Assembly (NCBI GenBank): GCA_947494145.1
Contig: CANLTZ010000001.1
Coordinates: forward strand, 248,001-312,000
Direction of reading: 5' to 3'
Source of the DNA: an uncultured Jannaschia sp.
Lineage (GTDB): Bacteria > Pseudomonadota > Alphaproteobacteria > Rhodobacterales > Rhodobacteraceae
DNA: 64,000 nt
In this document: piece after piece, positions 16,801 through 27,129 of the stretch
Layout of the letters: the number at the start of each line of letters is the position of its first letter
How positions within the stretch are numbered: position 1 is the first letter of the stretch
Made by a program: the position numbers and the translations under genes
The notes under the pieces: generated by a model
What the model saw: the letters and a program-made list of their open reading frames with translations, nothing else
Databases searched by the model: none
What the model was told of the DNA's origin: nothing

Positions 16801-16868
16801 TGTGGCAGCCATAAAGCGCAACAGAACGCCCGTCGGATCGCCGATCTGCGGCCCGTCGATGGACCGGC
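16801..16868. repeat. Intergenic repeat, GCCCGTCGATGGACCGGC family (copy B)
   Basis: TGTGGCAGCCATAAAGCGCA leads into GGATCGCCGATC and the exact core GCCCGTCGATGGACCGGC at 16851-16868. It lies in the 257-bp gap between the rnr start and the rmuC end, immediately before the 116-bp palindromic element. The same two elements are adjacent at 34.5-34.8 kb. Confidence 0.6.
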
Positions 16869-16875
16869 TTGTGGC

Positions 16876-16991
16876 TTAAAGCGGTTTTCGGAAAACCTGA
16901 ATCAGCATTTCCGAAAAACGTCCCGCCATCGCATTGATGTTGCACCGTTTCTCGAAAAGCTGATGCTTCAGGTTTTTCGAGAACCGCTATA
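16876..16991. repeat. 116-bp palindromic intergenic element (copy 1)
   Basis: Two imperfect inverted arms of about 45 bp (from AAAGCGGTTTTCGGAAAACC to GGTTTTTCGAGAACCGCTAT) enclose a short centre (TCCCGCCATCGCATTGATG). Read by eye, it differs from the copy at 34693-34808 at one base only. Its right end overlaps the 3' end of rmuC and supplies the codons for SGSRKT and the stop. Organisation and size recall the RIME-type palindromic elements of rhizobia, but identity is not established. Confidence 0.8.
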
Positions 16992-18020
16992 ACCGCGACG
17001 GATGATCGGGGCGAGTTTGGGGCGTTCGGGTTCTTCGGGGCCGAAATCGAAATTATCGAGCTTCTGGGCACGCTTGCCGGCACGCTCGGCGGCGGTCGTG
17101 AGGCCTTCGACGTCGCGGCGGGCTTGGTCGAAATGGGTTTCCAACTTGCCCGCGCGTTCCACGATCAGTTCCACATCGCGGTGCAGCGCGGCCAGCGCCT
17201 TGCGGATTTCCCCGGCCTGTTCGCGCATCCTGTGATCTTTCAAGATGGCCCGCAGGGTGTTCAGCGTCGCCATGGTGGTGGTGGGGGATACGATCCAGAC
17301 GCGCGCGGCAAAGGCATCGCGGATCGTATCGGCGTGGTTGGCATGCAGCTCAGCGTAAATCGCCTCGGACGGCAGGAACAGGCAGGCGCCGTCTGCGGTT
17401 TCTCCGGGCAGGATGTATTTTTCGGCGATGGCCCGGATATGGGTGCGGATGGCGGCGCGGAAGGCGGTGACGGCACGGGGGTCGCCGGGTGCGTCGACAA
17501 GCGCTTCGTAAGGTTCCAGTGGGAATTTGGCGTCGATGACCAGCGGGCCGGGCGGGTCGGGCATGTGGATCAGGCAATCGGCGCGGCGCCCGTTGGACAA
17601 CGTGGCCTGCCAGGTGAAAGCATCGGGGGGCAGGGCCTTGGCAACGATATCGTGGAGTTGGATTTCGCCAAACGCGCCGCGGGTCTGCTTGTTGGACAGG
17701 ATATCCTGCAGTCCCAGGACGTCCGATGACAACGCCTCGATCTTCGTCTGGGCGGCGTCGATGGTGACCAGGCGGCGTTGCAAGTCACCCAGGGCCTGGG
17801 CGGTGCGCGTGGCTGAGTCGGTCAGGGCCGCGTTGGTCTGGGTTTCCGAGCTACGCTGGGCATCGCGCAGGGATGCCAGCGTGCCAGTCAGGTGGGCCTG
17901 GCCATGGGCCATGTCCCGCAGGCGGGCGGACATCGTAAGGATAAGCACGATCAAGGTCAGGACGATCAGCGCCAGGCCGATGGCGCCCAGGACCAGGGGA
18001 TCGGACAGGTTTAGGTTCAT
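16968..18020 (-). CDS. rmuC: RmuC-family DNA recombination protein
   Basis: 350 residues. An N-terminal membrane anchor ([22 protein letters not shown]) is followed by a coiled-coil region and the RmuC nuclease-like domain ([51 protein letters not shown] segments). RmuC limits DNA inversion at short repeats in E. coli. The ATG overlaps the mutL stop by 4 bases. The last six residues and stop lie within a 116-bp palindromic repeat, so the C-terminus seems to have been set by insertion of that element. Confidence 0.92.
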   Translation of the reverse strand: MNLNLSDPLVLGAIGLALIVLTLIVLILTMSARLRDMAHGQAHLTGTLASLRDAQRSSETQTNAALTDSATRTAQALGDLQRRLVTIDAAQTKIEALSSDVLGLQDILSNKQTRGAFGEIQLHDIVAKALPPDAFTWQATLSNGRRADCLIHMPDPPGPLVIDAKFPLEPYEALVDAPGDPRAVTAFRAAIRTHIRAIAEKYILPGETADGACLFLPSEAIYAELHANHADTIRDAFAARVWIVSPTTTMATLNTLRAILKDHRMREQAGEIRKALAALHRDVELIVERAGKLETHFDQARRDVEGLTTAAERAGKRAQKLDNFDFGPEEPERPKLAPIIRRGYSGSRKT

Positions 18021-19825
18021 GTGCGGCCGAAAAGACGCTCAATATCCGCCAGCTTCAGTTCCACGTAAGTGGGGCGGCCGTGGTTGCATTGGCCGGAATG
18101 GGGCGTAGCTTCCATATCGCGCAGCAGCGCGTTCATTTCGGGCGCGGTGAGGCGGCGGCCCGCGCGGACAGAGCCATGGCAGGCCATGCGGCTGAGGATC
18201 GCGTCGAGCTTGGATTGTAGCGACAGCGGATCGGAGTCGTCATCTTCTTCCAACTCTTCCAGCAGGTCGCGGATGAGGGCGGCGGCGGAACATTGGCCCA
18301 AAATGGCTGGGGTTTCCTGCACGGCGATGGTTCCGGGGCCGAAAGGTTCCAGCCGCAGGCCGAGGCGGGCCAGGTCCAGCGACAAAAGGCGGTCGGCCTG
18401 GGGGGCGCCCACCTCGACCACTTCGGGGATCAGCAGTGCCTGTGCGCGGATGCCGGTATCGCGCATCTGCGCCTTGAGCCGTTCATAGACAAGCCGTTCA
18501 TGGGCGGCGTGTTGGTCGACGATCACGATGCCGGTTTCGGTCTGGGCGATGATCCAGTTCTCATGCAACTGCGCGCGTGCAGCGCCCAGGGGCAGAACGG
18601 CGACCTCTTCGGTTGCGGACGCGCCCTCATCGGGGGGCTCATAGCGGGCAGACGGGGCCTCGGCCAGGCCGGGCATTTGCGCGGTGTAGCTGGCTTGGCG
18701 CGCGGCCTGGGACGGGCGATCCATTTGATAGATGGGCGCGCTCGGCCGTTCCGGTTGCATCGCGCCCAGGGTCGCGCCCGCCACGGTGGTCGAGGCGCGG
18801 TGCCCGGCTTCCGCCAAAGCGTAGCGTAGGCCCGAGACGATGAGGCCGCGCACCAGACCCGCATCTTGGAAGCGCACTTCGGTCTTGGCGGGGTGGACGT
18901 TCACATCCACCAGCGTCGGGTCGCAAGTGACGAACAGCGCCGCGACGGCATGCCGGTCCTTGGCAAGCACATCCATGTAGGCGGCCCGCAGGGCGCCGGT
19001 CAGCATCCGGTCGCGGACCGGGCGGCCATTGACGAAAAGGTACTGGTGGACGGCATTGCCGCGCGAATAGGTGGGCAGGGCGGCGTGGCCGGTCAGGCGG
19101 AAGCCTTCGCGCGTGGCATCGAGCATCAGCGCGTTGTCGATGAAGTCGCGGCCCAGGATGCGGGCCAGGCGGCCCGGCAGGTCGGCGGCATCGGCGCGGA
19201 ACAGAAGTTTGTCGCTACCACCCGACACATCGCGCAGGGTGAAGGCCACGCCCGGTTCCGCCATGGCGAGGCGGCGGATGGTGTCGGTAATGGCCATGGT
19301 TTCCGACCGCTCGGTCTTGAGGAATTTCAGCCTGGCGGGGGTGGCATGGAACAGATCGCGCAACTCCACCACAGTGCCTTCGCGCAGCGCGGCGGGGCGG
19401 GGGGCGTCGATGCGCCCGCCTGAGACGTGGATGGACGTGGCCTCATCGGAACCTGTGCCGCGCGACGTGATCGTCAGGCGGCCCACGGCGCCCAGCGATG
19501 GAAGTGCCTCACCCCGGAAGCCGAAAGAATGGATGTTGAGAAGGTCGCTGCCATCGATCTTTGAGGTGGCATGGCGTTGCAGCGCCAGCGGCAGGTCTGC
19601 GGTGCCTATGCCGTGGCCGTCATCGGTCACCCGGATCAGGGTGCGCCCGCCATCTGCGATGTCGATGGAAACGCGGGTGGCGCGGGCGTCGAGCGCGTTT
19701 TCCACCAACTCCTTCACGGCGGAGGCGGGGCGTTCCACAACCTCGCCCGCGGCGATGCGGTTGACGGCAGCTTCATCCAGCTGACGGATGCGCGGAGGGG
19801 ATATGTTGTGGTCAGCGACGCCCAT
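18017..19825 (-). CDS. mutL: DNA mismatch repair protein MutL
   Basis: 602 residues. The N-terminal GHKL ATPase carries the three classic motifs: [15 protein letters not shown] and [13 protein letters not shown]. The DNA-binding/dimerising C-terminal part follows an Ala/Pro-rich linker and includes [14 protein letters not shown] and [13 protein letters not shown]. The family endonuclease motif DQHAxxE is present (DQHAAHE), consistent with an alphaproteobacterial MutL that nicks DNA itself. The gene lies between the M16 peptidases and rmuC on one strand. Confidence 0.97.
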   Translation of the reverse strand: MGVADHNISPPRIRQLDEAAVNRIAAGEVVERPASAVKELVENALDARATRVSIDIADGGRTLIRVTDDGHGIGTADLPLALQRHATSKIDGSDLLNIHSFGFRGEALPSLGAVGRLTITSRGTGSDEATSIHVSGGRIDAPRPAALREGTVVELRDLFHATPARLKFLKTERSETMAITDTIRRLAMAEPGVAFTLRDVSGGSDKLLFRADAADLPGRLARILGRDFIDNALMLDATREGFRLTGHAALPTYSRGNAVHQYLFVNGRPVRDRMLTGALRAAYMDVLAKDRHAVAALFVTCDPTLVDVNVHPAKTEVRFQDAGLVRGLIVSGLRYALAEAGHRASTTVAGATLGAMQPERPSAPIYQMDRPSQAARQASYTAQMPGLAEAPSARYEPPDEGASATEEVAVLPLGAARAQLHENWIIAQTETGIVIVDQHAAHERLVYERLKAQMRDTGIRAQALLIPEVVEVGAPQADRLLSLDLARLGLRLEPFGPGTIAVQETPAILGQCSAAALIRDLLEELEEDDDSDPLSLQSKLDAILSRMACHGSVRAGRRLTAPEMNALLRDMEATPHSGQCNHGRPTYVELKLADIERLFGRT

Positions 19826-19866
19826 GCCGCCATACTTAGCTGGGCGTCGCCGATTCTGAAAGGTCG

Positions 19867-21189
19867 TCAGAAGGCGCCGCTTTCAAGACCTTCGGGCTGG
19901 CCCACCACCACGAAATGCAGCGCTTCGGGGTCCAGCAGGCGGTTGGCCACGCGTTGCACATCTTCCGCGGTGACGGCATCCACGCGGTCATTTCGTGTGG
20001 CGATGTAGTCGATGGGCAGACCCAGCGTCTGCATCCCCACCATGATCGACGCGATGTTGCTGTTGCCATCGAAGCGGAGCGGGTAGGCGCCGGTCAGGAA
20101 GGTCTTGGCGGCCTCCAACTCATCGGGCGTGACGCCTTCGATAGCCAGGCGCGACCATTCACTGCGCACAATTTCCACCGCGCCCGCGGCCCGGGCATTG
20201 GAGGAGGAGAACTGCCCCAGGATCTGGGCGCCATGGTCGCGGGCGGCCAGGAAGGTGCCGATGCCGTAGGTCAGGCCACGGCGGACGCGGACTTCCTCCA
20301 TCAAACGGGATGCGAAGCCGGAGCCGCCCAGGATGTGGTTCATCACGAAGGCTGCGAAGTAATCCGGGTCATCGAAGGCGATGCCCTCATGGCCGAAAAG
20401 CACGACGGATTGCGGCGTGGGGAAGTCCACCACCGTGACGCCGCCGCCCAGGGCGCTGGCGACATCGGGCACGGGGGCCGGGCCGGTGGCGGGCAACTCG
20501 CCCAACAGCTTGTCGAGAAGCGGGCCCAGTTCTTCGGCGGTGATGTCGCCTGAGACGCCCACATGGACCCGGTCGAGCGTCAGCGCGCGGGCATGGGCTT
20601 CGCGCAGGTCGTCGATGTCGAGTGCGGCGACCGTTTCGGGCGTACCGTTGAGCGGTGAGCCATAGGGATGGCCCGGATAGGACAGCGCCGCGAAGGTGCG
20701 GCTGGCCACCTTGGCCGGGTCTTGCGCGTCTTGGGCCAGGACGGCGAGGACCTGGTCACGGACCCGTTCCACCGCGACGGGGTCGAAGCGCGGGGAAATG
20801 ATGGCATCGCGCAGCAGCGCCAGCGACTCGGTCTTGTTTTCGGTCAGGAAGCTCGCCTCGATGGAAACGCTGTCATTGCCGGCATCGAAGCGAAAGCTCG
20901 CGGCGAGCGTTTCGCGTTCTTCAGCGAAGGCGCGGGCGTCGCGGTCGGCGGCGCCCTCTTCCAAGAGACCCATCATCAGATTTGTGGCGCCGCGCTTGCC
21001 GGGCAGGTCCAGATTGGTGCCGCCCTTGAAGCGAATTTCAAGCGCTACAAAGGGGATGGAATGTTCTTCCACCAGCCAGGCGGTGATGCCGCCGGGCGAC
21101 GTGACTTCCTGGATTTCGACGGCAGCAACGGCACGCAGCGGCAGGACCGCCAGCGCGGCGATGGCAAGGATGCGGAACATCTGGCTCAT
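19867..21189 (-). CDS. M16-family peptidase-like protein without the zinc motif
   Basis: 440 residues with a signal peptide ([19 protein letters not shown]). The M16 fold is evident ([49 protein letters not shown]-like segment), but the inverted HxxEH zinc motif is missing: the corresponding position reads NLMMGLLEE. It is therefore probably the non-catalytic partner of the peptidase encoded just upstream, as in paired periplasmic M16 systems. The ATG overlaps the upstream stop by 4 bases. Confidence 0.88.
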   Translation of the reverse strand: MSQMFRILAIAALAVLPLRAVAAVEIQEVTSPGGITAWLVEEHSIPFVALEIRFKGGTNLDLPGKRGATNLMMGLLEEGAADRDARAFAEERETLAASFRFDAGNDSVSIEASFLTENKTESLALLRDAIISPRFDPVAVERVRDQVLAVLAQDAQDPAKVASRTFAALSYPGHPYGSPLNGTPETVAALDIDDLREAHARALTLDRVHVGVSGDITAEELGPLLDKLLGELPATGPAPVPDVASALGGGVTVVDFPTPQSVVLFGHEGIAFDDPDYFAAFVMNHILGGSGFASRLMEEVRVRRGLTYGIGTFLAARDHGAQILGQFSSSNARAAGAVEIVRSEWSRLAIEGVTPDELEAAKTFLTGAYPLRFDGNSNIASIMVGMQTLGLPIDYIATRNDRVDAVTAEDVQRVANRLLDPEALHFVVVGQPEGLESGAF

Positions 21190-22598
21190 TGCGTGGCCTC
21201 GGTGGTTTCGGGCTTCATCAAGTAGCCGGTGACTGATTTATCGAGGTCGAAGACGCGGCGGGCGGCGGCGACGATGTCGTCGCCAGTGACGGCATCCAGG
21301 ACGAGGGGCCATTCGGCCACGTCGTCCACCGTCAGCCCCGAAGTGACGGCCACACCATATTCGCGGGCCCGGCCCTGAAGGCTGTCGCGGCCATAGACTT
21401 CAGACGCGCGGATCTGCGCCTTGATCCGGTCAAGTTGCGCGGGGTCCACGCCGTCTTCGATCAGCGTCGTGATCATCCTATCCATGTCGGCTTCGGCCTG
21501 TTCCAATGTGCGGTCGGCCGTGGGCACGATGACCAGCCCGAAGACCGTGTCGTCATAGCGGGTGCCCTGGTAGAAGGCCGACGTATAGAGCGCGACGCCT
21601 TCGTCCTGTTCCAGCGTCCGGCCCATGATCGACGTGGCCGAAGAGCCGCCGAGGATCTGCGCCAGGATAGTCAGCGCTGCCGCTTCTTCCTGTGCGCCGG
21701 AATCGCGTTCGGGTGCCAGGTAGGTGCGCACCACGTAAGGGTTGGACACGCGTTCATCATCGAAGCTGACGCGGCGCGGCGCGATCTGCGGCGGCTCGGA
21801 CGGGCGCATGCGCTCAGCCAGGCCTGCTGTGGGTTCGACGGGGCCGTAATAGGTTTCGGCCAGGGCGCGCACCTCGGCCGGGTCGACGTCACCGGCCACG
21901 ACAAGCGTTGCATTGTTGGGGGCGTAATAGGTGGCGTAGAAGTCGAGCGCGTCTTGCAGGGTCAACTGCTCGATCTCATGCTTCCAGCCGATGATCGGAA
22001 TGCCGTAGGGGTGGTTGAGGTATTGCGACCCATCGCGCATTTCCGAGAACAGCGCACCGGGATTGCTGTCGGTCCGCTGGGCGCGTTCTTCCAGCACCAC
22101 GTCGCGTTCGGTGAGCATGTCTTCGCTGTCGAGCACCAGATCGCGCATCCGGTCGGCTTCCATCTGCATCATCAGCTCAAGCCGGTCGGAGGCGACGCGC
22201 TGGAAATAGCCGGTATAATCGTAGGACGTGAAGGCGTTGTCCGACCCGCCTTGGGCTTCGACGACGCGGCTGAATTCACCGGGTTCCAGGTCATCGGTGC
22301 CCTTGAACATCAGGTGTTCCAGGAAGTGGGCGATACCCGACTTGCCGGGCGGCTCATCGGCGGCGCCCACATTGTACCAGACCATGTGAACGACGACGGG
22401 CGCACGGCGGTCCTGGATGACGATGGCATCCATTCCGTTGTCGAGCGTGAAGGTCGTGACCGTATCGTCGGAGGCCAGTGTGGCCAGCGTGTCTTCCGCC
22501 TGACCCGCAGAGGCGTCTTCGGAAAGCTGGGCCGATACGGGAATGGCCATGGCCAGCGCGGCGGCGATGCCCGCGGCGGCGAGATGGGATGATCGCAA
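21186..22598 (-). CDS. Zinc-dependent M16-family peptidase (periplasmic)
   Basis: 470 residues. A signal peptide (HLAAAGIAAALAMAIPVSA) precedes the M16 N-terminal domain with the inverted zinc motif HFLEH in SGIAHFLEHLMFKGT and the downstream glutamate region (ERDVVLEERAQRTD). The YGxP-type segment NHPYGIPIIGWKHEIEQL and the C-terminal M16 domain follow. It should act on extracytoplasmic peptides or small proteins with the inactive partner encoded by the overlapping downstream gene. Confidence 0.92.
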   Translation of the reverse strand: MRSSHLAAAGIAAALAMAIPVSAQLSEDASAGQAEDTLATLASDDTVTTFTLDNGMDAIVIQDRRAPVVVHMVWYNVGAADEPPGKSGIAHFLEHLMFKGTDDLEPGEFSRVVEAQGGSDNAFTSYDYTGYFQRVASDRLELMMQMEADRMRDLVLDSEDMLTERDVVLEERAQRTDSNPGALFSEMRDGSQYLNHPYGIPIIGWKHEIEQLTLQDALDFYATYYAPNNATLVVAGDVDPAEVRALAETYYGPVEPTAGLAERMRPSEPPQIAPRRVSFDDERVSNPYVVRTYLAPERDSGAQEEAAALTILAQILGGSSATSIMGRTLEQDEGVALYTSAFYQGTRYDDTVFGLVIVPTADRTLEQAEADMDRMITTLIEDGVDPAQLDRIKAQIRASEVYGRDSLQGRAREYGVAVTSGLTVDDVAEWPLVLDAVTGDDIVAAARRVFDLDKSVTGYLMKPETTEATQ

Positions 22599-22695
22599 GG
22601 GATGGTCCTCCGGTATCCGACTGCTCTTCTTAGGTATCAGATACGTCGTGGAGGGCTCATTTCAAACCTTACGCCTGGGCGGTCTCACGGTTTGT

Positions 22696-23205
22696 TCATT
22701 GCGGGTTGGCTGGATCGGGGGGCGCGGCGACCGTGCGGATGCCCGCTTGGCGCAGGCGCTCAAGCTCTGAATACTGGTCCAGCGACTGGCTGCGATATGC
22801 CCGATAATAGACGTTGACGTTGAAGGCCCGTTCCAGAAGGCGGCCATCATTGGCGCGGCGGAAATCCAGGTCTTCGGCGGCCAGTTGTTCGCGGATGCCG
22901 CCCTGCACGCCGTAACGCGACGTCGTCGCCACCAGCGCGCCATCGGCCCCGGCGCCCGCATTGGGGTTGCCGCCCAGGGCGACAATGGCTTCGGCCCGAG
23001 GAAGCCGGTCGGTGCGGTTGAGCCCGCCAAGTGTGGGGGGCGGCAGCACCGTCAGATCTTCGGGCTGTTCCAAGGGCTTGGACGGCAGAATGGCGAATTC
23101 GTCTGGCGTGCGGTCTTCGGAGCGGATGTTGAACAGCGTCGGATCCGAGCGGTCACATCCCGCAAGGATGAGCGCTGCCAGCAAGGCCAGTCCGTATTTC
23201 GTCAT
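22696..23205 (-). CDS. DUF3035-type lipoprotein
   Basis: 169 residues from the ATG at 23205; an ATG 27 bases further upstream is possible. MTKYGLALLAALILAGCDRS is a lipoprotein signal with the lipobox LAGC. The mature protein has the family pattern: TPDEFAILPSKPLEQPEDLTVLPPPT, then GGNPNAG and the C-terminal YRAYRSQSLDQYSELERLRQAG. Function unknown; it is conserved next to lspA and the M16 pair in related genomes as I recall. lspA directly upstream processes such lipoproteins. Confidence 0.8.
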   Translation of the reverse strand: MTKYGLALLAALILAGCDRSDPTLFNIRSEDRTPDEFAILPSKPLEQPEDLTVLPPPTLGGLNRTDRLPRAEAIVALGGNPNAGAGADGALVATTSRYGVQGGIREQLAAEDLDFRRANDGRLLERAFNVNVYYRAYRSQSLDQYSELERLRQAGIRTVAAPPDPANPQ

Positions 23206-23269
23206 GCCATCGTCCCCCAGGGTTCTGGTCATCTCGTTCCTAGCCCATGACCCGGTCGGGGTCACGGGG

Positions 23270-23743
23270 TCATGTCTTCGTCGTCTTGGCCCGCCGGTCA
23301 TCGGCCCAGATCACCAGACCCGCAGCCCCCGCAAAGATGAACACATCGGCGATGTTGAAGGCGTAAGGGTTTACGAAGCCACAACAAGACATGTTCAGGA
23401 AATCCGCGACCGCGCCATAGATCACCCGGTCAAGCGCATTGGCTAGGGCGCCGCCTACCACAAAGCCCGCCGATATGTGGGCGATGGGCCGCGTAAAGGC
23501 CCGCGACCAGTGCAACACGACGGCTGAGATACCAACGGCCAGCGCCACCAGCACCCATCGCATGTCAAAATCGGAAAAGAGACCGAAATTGATGCCGTAG
23601 TTCCAGCCCATGCGGAACACCAGATAGGGTGGGGCCACGAACATCTGGCCAATGGTTTTCAGGTCGAGCCAATGCACCACGATCAGCTTGGAAAGCTGGT
23701 CTATCCCGAAGGCCAGCGCCGCGGAGATCCAGAGCGCGCGCAT
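23270..23743 (-). CDS. lspA: Lipoprotein signal peptidase (signal peptidase II)
   Basis: 157 residues with four membrane segments. The catalytic aspartates lie in the conserved GGALANALDRVIYGAVADFL and NIADVFIFAG segments. It cleaves prolipoprotein signals in the inner membrane. The start codon overlaps the purH stop by one base (TGATG), so the two genes are translationally coupled. This frame extends a long way upstream inside purH, but only the part from 23743 resembles LspA. Confidence 0.95.
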   Translation of the reverse strand: MRALWISAALAFGIDQLSKLIVVHWLDLKTIGQMFVAPPYLVFRMGWNYGINFGLFSDFDMRWVLVALAVGISAVVLHWSRAFTRPIAHISAGFVVGGALANALDRVIYGAVADFLNMSCCGFVNPYAFNIADVFIFAGAAGLVIWADDRRAKTTKT

Positions 23744-25314
23744 CAGTGACGGAAATGCCGCTGACCAGTGAAGACCATGGCGAGGCCCGCCGCGTCTGCG
23801 GCTGCGATGACATCGGCGTCGCGCATGGACCCCCCGGGTTGGATGATGGCGGTGGCGCCCGCTTCGGCGGCGGCCAGAAGTCCATCGGCGAAGGGGAAAA
23901 AGGCGTCTGAGGCCACGACGGAACCCACGGCGGCGCTTTGGGGCAGGCCCAGGGCCTCGGCCACGTCTTCGGCCTTGCGCGCCGCGATGCGGGAGCTGTC
24001 GAGCCGGCTCATCTGGCCCGCCCCGATGCCCACGGTGGCCCCGTCCTTGGCGTAGATGATGGCATTGGATTTGACGTGCTTGGCGACCGTCCAGGCAAAG
24101 AGCATGTCCTGCATCTGCGCATCGCTGGGCGCGCGCTTGGTCACGACTTTCAGGTCGCTTGCCGAGACATGGCCGGTATCGTGATCTTGCACCAGCCAAC
24201 CGCCAGCGACTTGTTTCATCATCCGCCGCGGCACGCGCGGGTCGGGCAGGGGGCCCGTGGTCAGAAGGCGCAGGTTCTTCTTGGCGGCAAAGACGGCGCG
24301 GGCGGCCTCGGTCGCGTCAGGGGCGATGACCACTTCGGTGAAGATCTGCACGATGGCCCGGGCAGTATCTTCGTCAAGCGTTCCGTTCAGCGCCACGATG
24401 CCCCCGAAGGCCGAGACGCGGTCGCAGTCGAAGGCGCGCCCATAGGCCTGGGCAAGGCTGTCGCCGGTGGCCACGCCGCAGGGATTGGCGTGTTTGATGA
24501 TGGCCACGGCGGGGGCTTTGCCCAGATCGGCGACCAGTTCCACAGCGGCATCGGTGTCGTTTATGTTATTGTAGGAAAGCGCTTTTCCCTGGTGCTGGGT
24601 GGCAGTGGCCACACCCGGGCGCCCGCTTCCATCGGTATAGAACGCGGCGCCTTGGTGGGGGTTTTCGCCATAGCGCAGCGGCTGGGCCAGTTGCGCGGCG
24701 GCGGCCACGCGGCGCGGCGCGGGGTCGTCGCGCGACATCCAGGTGGCGACGGCAGCGTCATAGGCGGCGGTGCGGCCATAGGCGATGGCCGCTTGGGCCG
24801 TGCGGAAGGCCAGGGTGGTCGCGCCGTTCTGGGCGTCGAGTTCGGCCAGCAGCGCGGCGTAGTCTTCGGGGTCTACAATGGTCGTCGTCCAGGCGTGGTT
24901 CTTGGCCGCCGCGCGGATCATGGCGGGGCCACCAATGTCGATGTTTTCAATGCAGGTGGCGGCATCGGCGCCCGATGCCACGGTGGCTTCGAACGGGTAC
25001 AGGTTCACCACCAGCAGGTCGATGGGTGCGATATCATGGGCGGCCATGGCATCGGCATGGGCATCGCGTAGGGCCAGCAATCCGCCATGGACCTTGGGGT
25101 GCAGCGTCTTGACGCGGCCATCCATCATCTCGGGAAAACCCGTCAGGTCGGACACATCGCGCACGGTCAGCCCGGCCTCCCGCAGTGCCTTGGCGGAGCC
25201 GCCGGTGGACACAAGCTCCACCCCCCGCGCGGCGAGGGCCTGGCCCAGATCGGTCAAGCCGGTCTTGTCGGACACGGAAATCAGGGCGCGCCGTATCGCC
25301 ACCACATCGCTCAT
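23743..25314 (-). CDS. purH: Bifunctional AICAR transformylase / IMP cyclohydrolase
   Basis: 523 residues carrying the last two steps of IMP synthesis. The N-terminal MGS-like cyclohydrolase domain begins [18 protein letters not shown] and contains [16 protein letters not shown] and [20 protein letters not shown]. The C-terminal transformylase domain contains [23 protein letters not shown] and [12 protein letters not shown]-like [18 protein letters not shown]. The ATG at 25314 matches the family N-terminus. It follows the heparinase-like gene by 20 bp. Confidence 0.97.
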   Translation of the reverse strand: MSDVVAIRRALISVSDKTGLTDLGQALAARGVELVSTGGSAKALREAGLTVRDVSDLTGFPEMMDGRVKTLHPKVHGGLLALRDAHADAMAAHDIAPIDLLVVNLYPFEATVASGADAATCIENIDIGGPAMIRAAAKNHAWTTTIVDPEDYAALLAELDAQNGATTLAFRTAQAAIAYGRTAAYDAAVATWMSRDDPAPRRVAAAAQLAQPLRYGENPHQGAAFYTDGSGRPGVATATQHQGKALSYNNINDTDAAVELVADLGKAPAVAIIKHANPCGVATGDSLAQAYGRAFDCDRVSAFGGIVALNGTLDEDTARAIVQIFTEVVIAPDATEAARAVFAAKKNLRLLTTGPLPDPRVPRRMMKQVAGGWLVQDHDTGHVSASDLKVVTKRAPSDAQMQDMLFAWTVAKHVKSNAIIYAKDGATVGIGAGQMSRLDSSRIAARKAEDVAEALGLPQSAAVGSVVASDAFFPFADGLLAAAEAGATAIIQPGGSMRDADVIAAADAAGLAMVFTGQRHFRH

Positions 25315-25334
25315 CGGGTTACCTGCCTTCCCTG

Positions 25335-27065
25335 TCAAAGGACCGTCTCGGCGGGCGAGGGCGGAAGCTCGGTCGCTTCCTGGGCGCGCGTCAACGTCCA
25401 GTCGATGGTGGCGGCATATTTCATGACGCGGTCGGATAAAACCACCTGTTGCGCCGGGCGCGGCTTCAGGCGTCCCGGCTCCAGATAGACGGAGGGTTCC
25501 ACGGTCAGGGTGATGCTGCGCCCGGGGCGGAAGACCCACACCTCGCCCGAGGGCAGGGTGATCGATACGGCGCGCCCCCCCATATCCAGTTCCGCCTCGG
25601 CATCCGGGTGAAGGTGGAATCGGCAGGTGAAGCCCACCCCTTGCAGCTTAGCTTCGGTCTGGGCATCTTCGAGACGTTCCTTGTCGGTGTTGCTGATGGC
25701 GCGCAGGCTGTCTTCGCCGTCCAGGTGGCGGCCATCGGTGGATAGGACCAGACGGCGCAGATGGGTCAGCCCGTGGGACCGCACGTAGCCATCATGGGAC
25801 ATCAAAAGCGTTGAGGCACGGCGCGACGCGCTGCGCTGCCATTGCACCTTTTTGGGCCCTTGGATCAGGGGCGCGATGCGGCGTCCGCCCTGTGCCAGAA
25901 GCGGCCCGATCCGTGCCGATGACACGCCGTCGATGGACAAAGTCGAATGGGAGGCCGTGGCCCGACCGGCCCGGTGCCAATCGGGCCCGAAGGCGCCGCC
26001 GGGGCCGCAATTGACGATGACGGGGCAATTGCCCGACGTCATCTCAAAGGCAAGGGTCGAGGCATGGGCAGAGCCGCTGACAGCACCCTGGGGCGGGGCC
26101 TCGGCATCGACGATGATGGTGGTGCGTCCATGGGACAGCGGCACGAAACCCATGGCTAGTCCGCTATCGTTGCGTTCCCGGATGCCCGACGTCACCAGCA
26201 CGCGGTCAAGCCGCCCCGGCAACCCGCGGGAACCGCCATGGAACCGCGCAAGGCCGCCATCGGCATGGCGCAGGGCGCGCAAGGTCGGCACGATGCGCGA
26301 TTGCGCGTCGCGCAATGCGGGGGGCACCGCGTCGCGGGCGCCCAACGCCTCGATGGCCCAGCCCAGAAGCGTGGCCAATTCCAGCAGCGCTTCGGGATTG
26401 CGCGCCGCGATGCCGCCATCTTCGCCGACGTCCTGTTGGACGGCGCTTTGCAGCCCGCGCGTGGCCTCGGGCGCGATGTCGTCCATCCCTTCCAGCGTCA
26501 GCCCGGCGTAAAGAAGCCCCGTCAGCGCCTCGACCCGCGACAGGCCTTCGGGCGCGTCCGACCAATTGCGCCGCAGCCAGATGGCCTGGCGATAGATCAG
26601 GTCGAAGAAGCGGGCCTGCATGTCGCCATCCATGCCGCGCAGCAATTCGGGCGCATGGCTGATCCAACGCAGCAGACGGCGCCCGGTCAGCGCGGGCGTC
26701 CAGCCGGGCCCGGAGCCCTTGCCATGCCGCTTCATCCAGGAGGCGACCCAAGCCTGCGATTGCCGCCGCGCCTCGGCCCCGCCAGCGGTGAGCACATCGT
26801 CGAGCCAGCCAAAGCCGTGGAGTTGCATCTCAAACGGGGTGGACGGCGCGGGGATGTCCCAAGGGTCGGCGCCGGGGGCTTCGACCACTTGACCGGCCAA
26901 GTGCCAGAGCCCGCCCAGAATTTGCTGACCGCGCCGCGCCATCCCGGCGCCGCGGGGTTCGGGCTGCCAGACCAGACTGCGCTTGCCACGCGGGGGCCGG
27001 GCGCTGGCCAGGGCCAGGCGCATCTGCATCCACTGCATCCGCTCCAGTGAGGATTGCCCACTCAT
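25335..27065 (-). CDS. Heparinase II/III-like protein
   Basis: 576 residues. The N-terminal alpha/alpha-barrel region ([48 protein letters not shown]) is followed by the heparinase II/III-like beta-sandwich ([51 protein letters not shown]). No signal peptide is seen. The family includes polysaccharide lyases, but this cytosolic-looking version sits between rsmB and purH, so I leave the substrate open. Confidence 0.85.
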   Translation of the reverse strand: MSGQSSLERMQWMQMRLALASARPPRGKRSLVWQPEPRGAGMARRGQQILGGLWHLAGQVVEAPGADPWDIPAPSTPFEMQLHGFGWLDDVLTAGGAEARRQSQAWVASWMKRHGKGSGPGWTPALTGRRLLRWISHAPELLRGMDGDMQARFFDLIYRQAIWLRRNWSDAPEGLSRVEALTGLLYAGLTLEGMDDIAPEATRGLQSAVQQDVGEDGGIAARNPEALLELATLLGWAIEALGARDAVPPALRDAQSRIVPTLRALRHADGGLARFHGGSRGLPGRLDRVLVTSGIRERNDSGLAMGFVPLSHGRTTIIVDAEAPPQGAVSGSAHASTLAFEMTSGNCPVIVNCGPGGAFGPDWHRAGRATASHSTLSIDGVSSARIGPLLAQGGRRIAPLIQGPKKVQWQRSASRRASTLLMSHDGYVRSHGLTHLRRLVLSTDGRHLDGEDSLRAISNTDKERLEDAQTEAKLQGVGFTCRFHLHPDAEAELDMGGRAVSITLPSGEVWVFRPGRSITLTVEPSVYLEPGRLKPRPAQQVVLSDRVMKYAATIDWTLTRAQEATELPPSPAETVL

Positions 27066-27129
27066 ATCCGCATCCCACAGACCTGTCTCGGTCTTTCGGG
27101 CGCGAAGATAAGCAGGATGCGCCCGGCTG

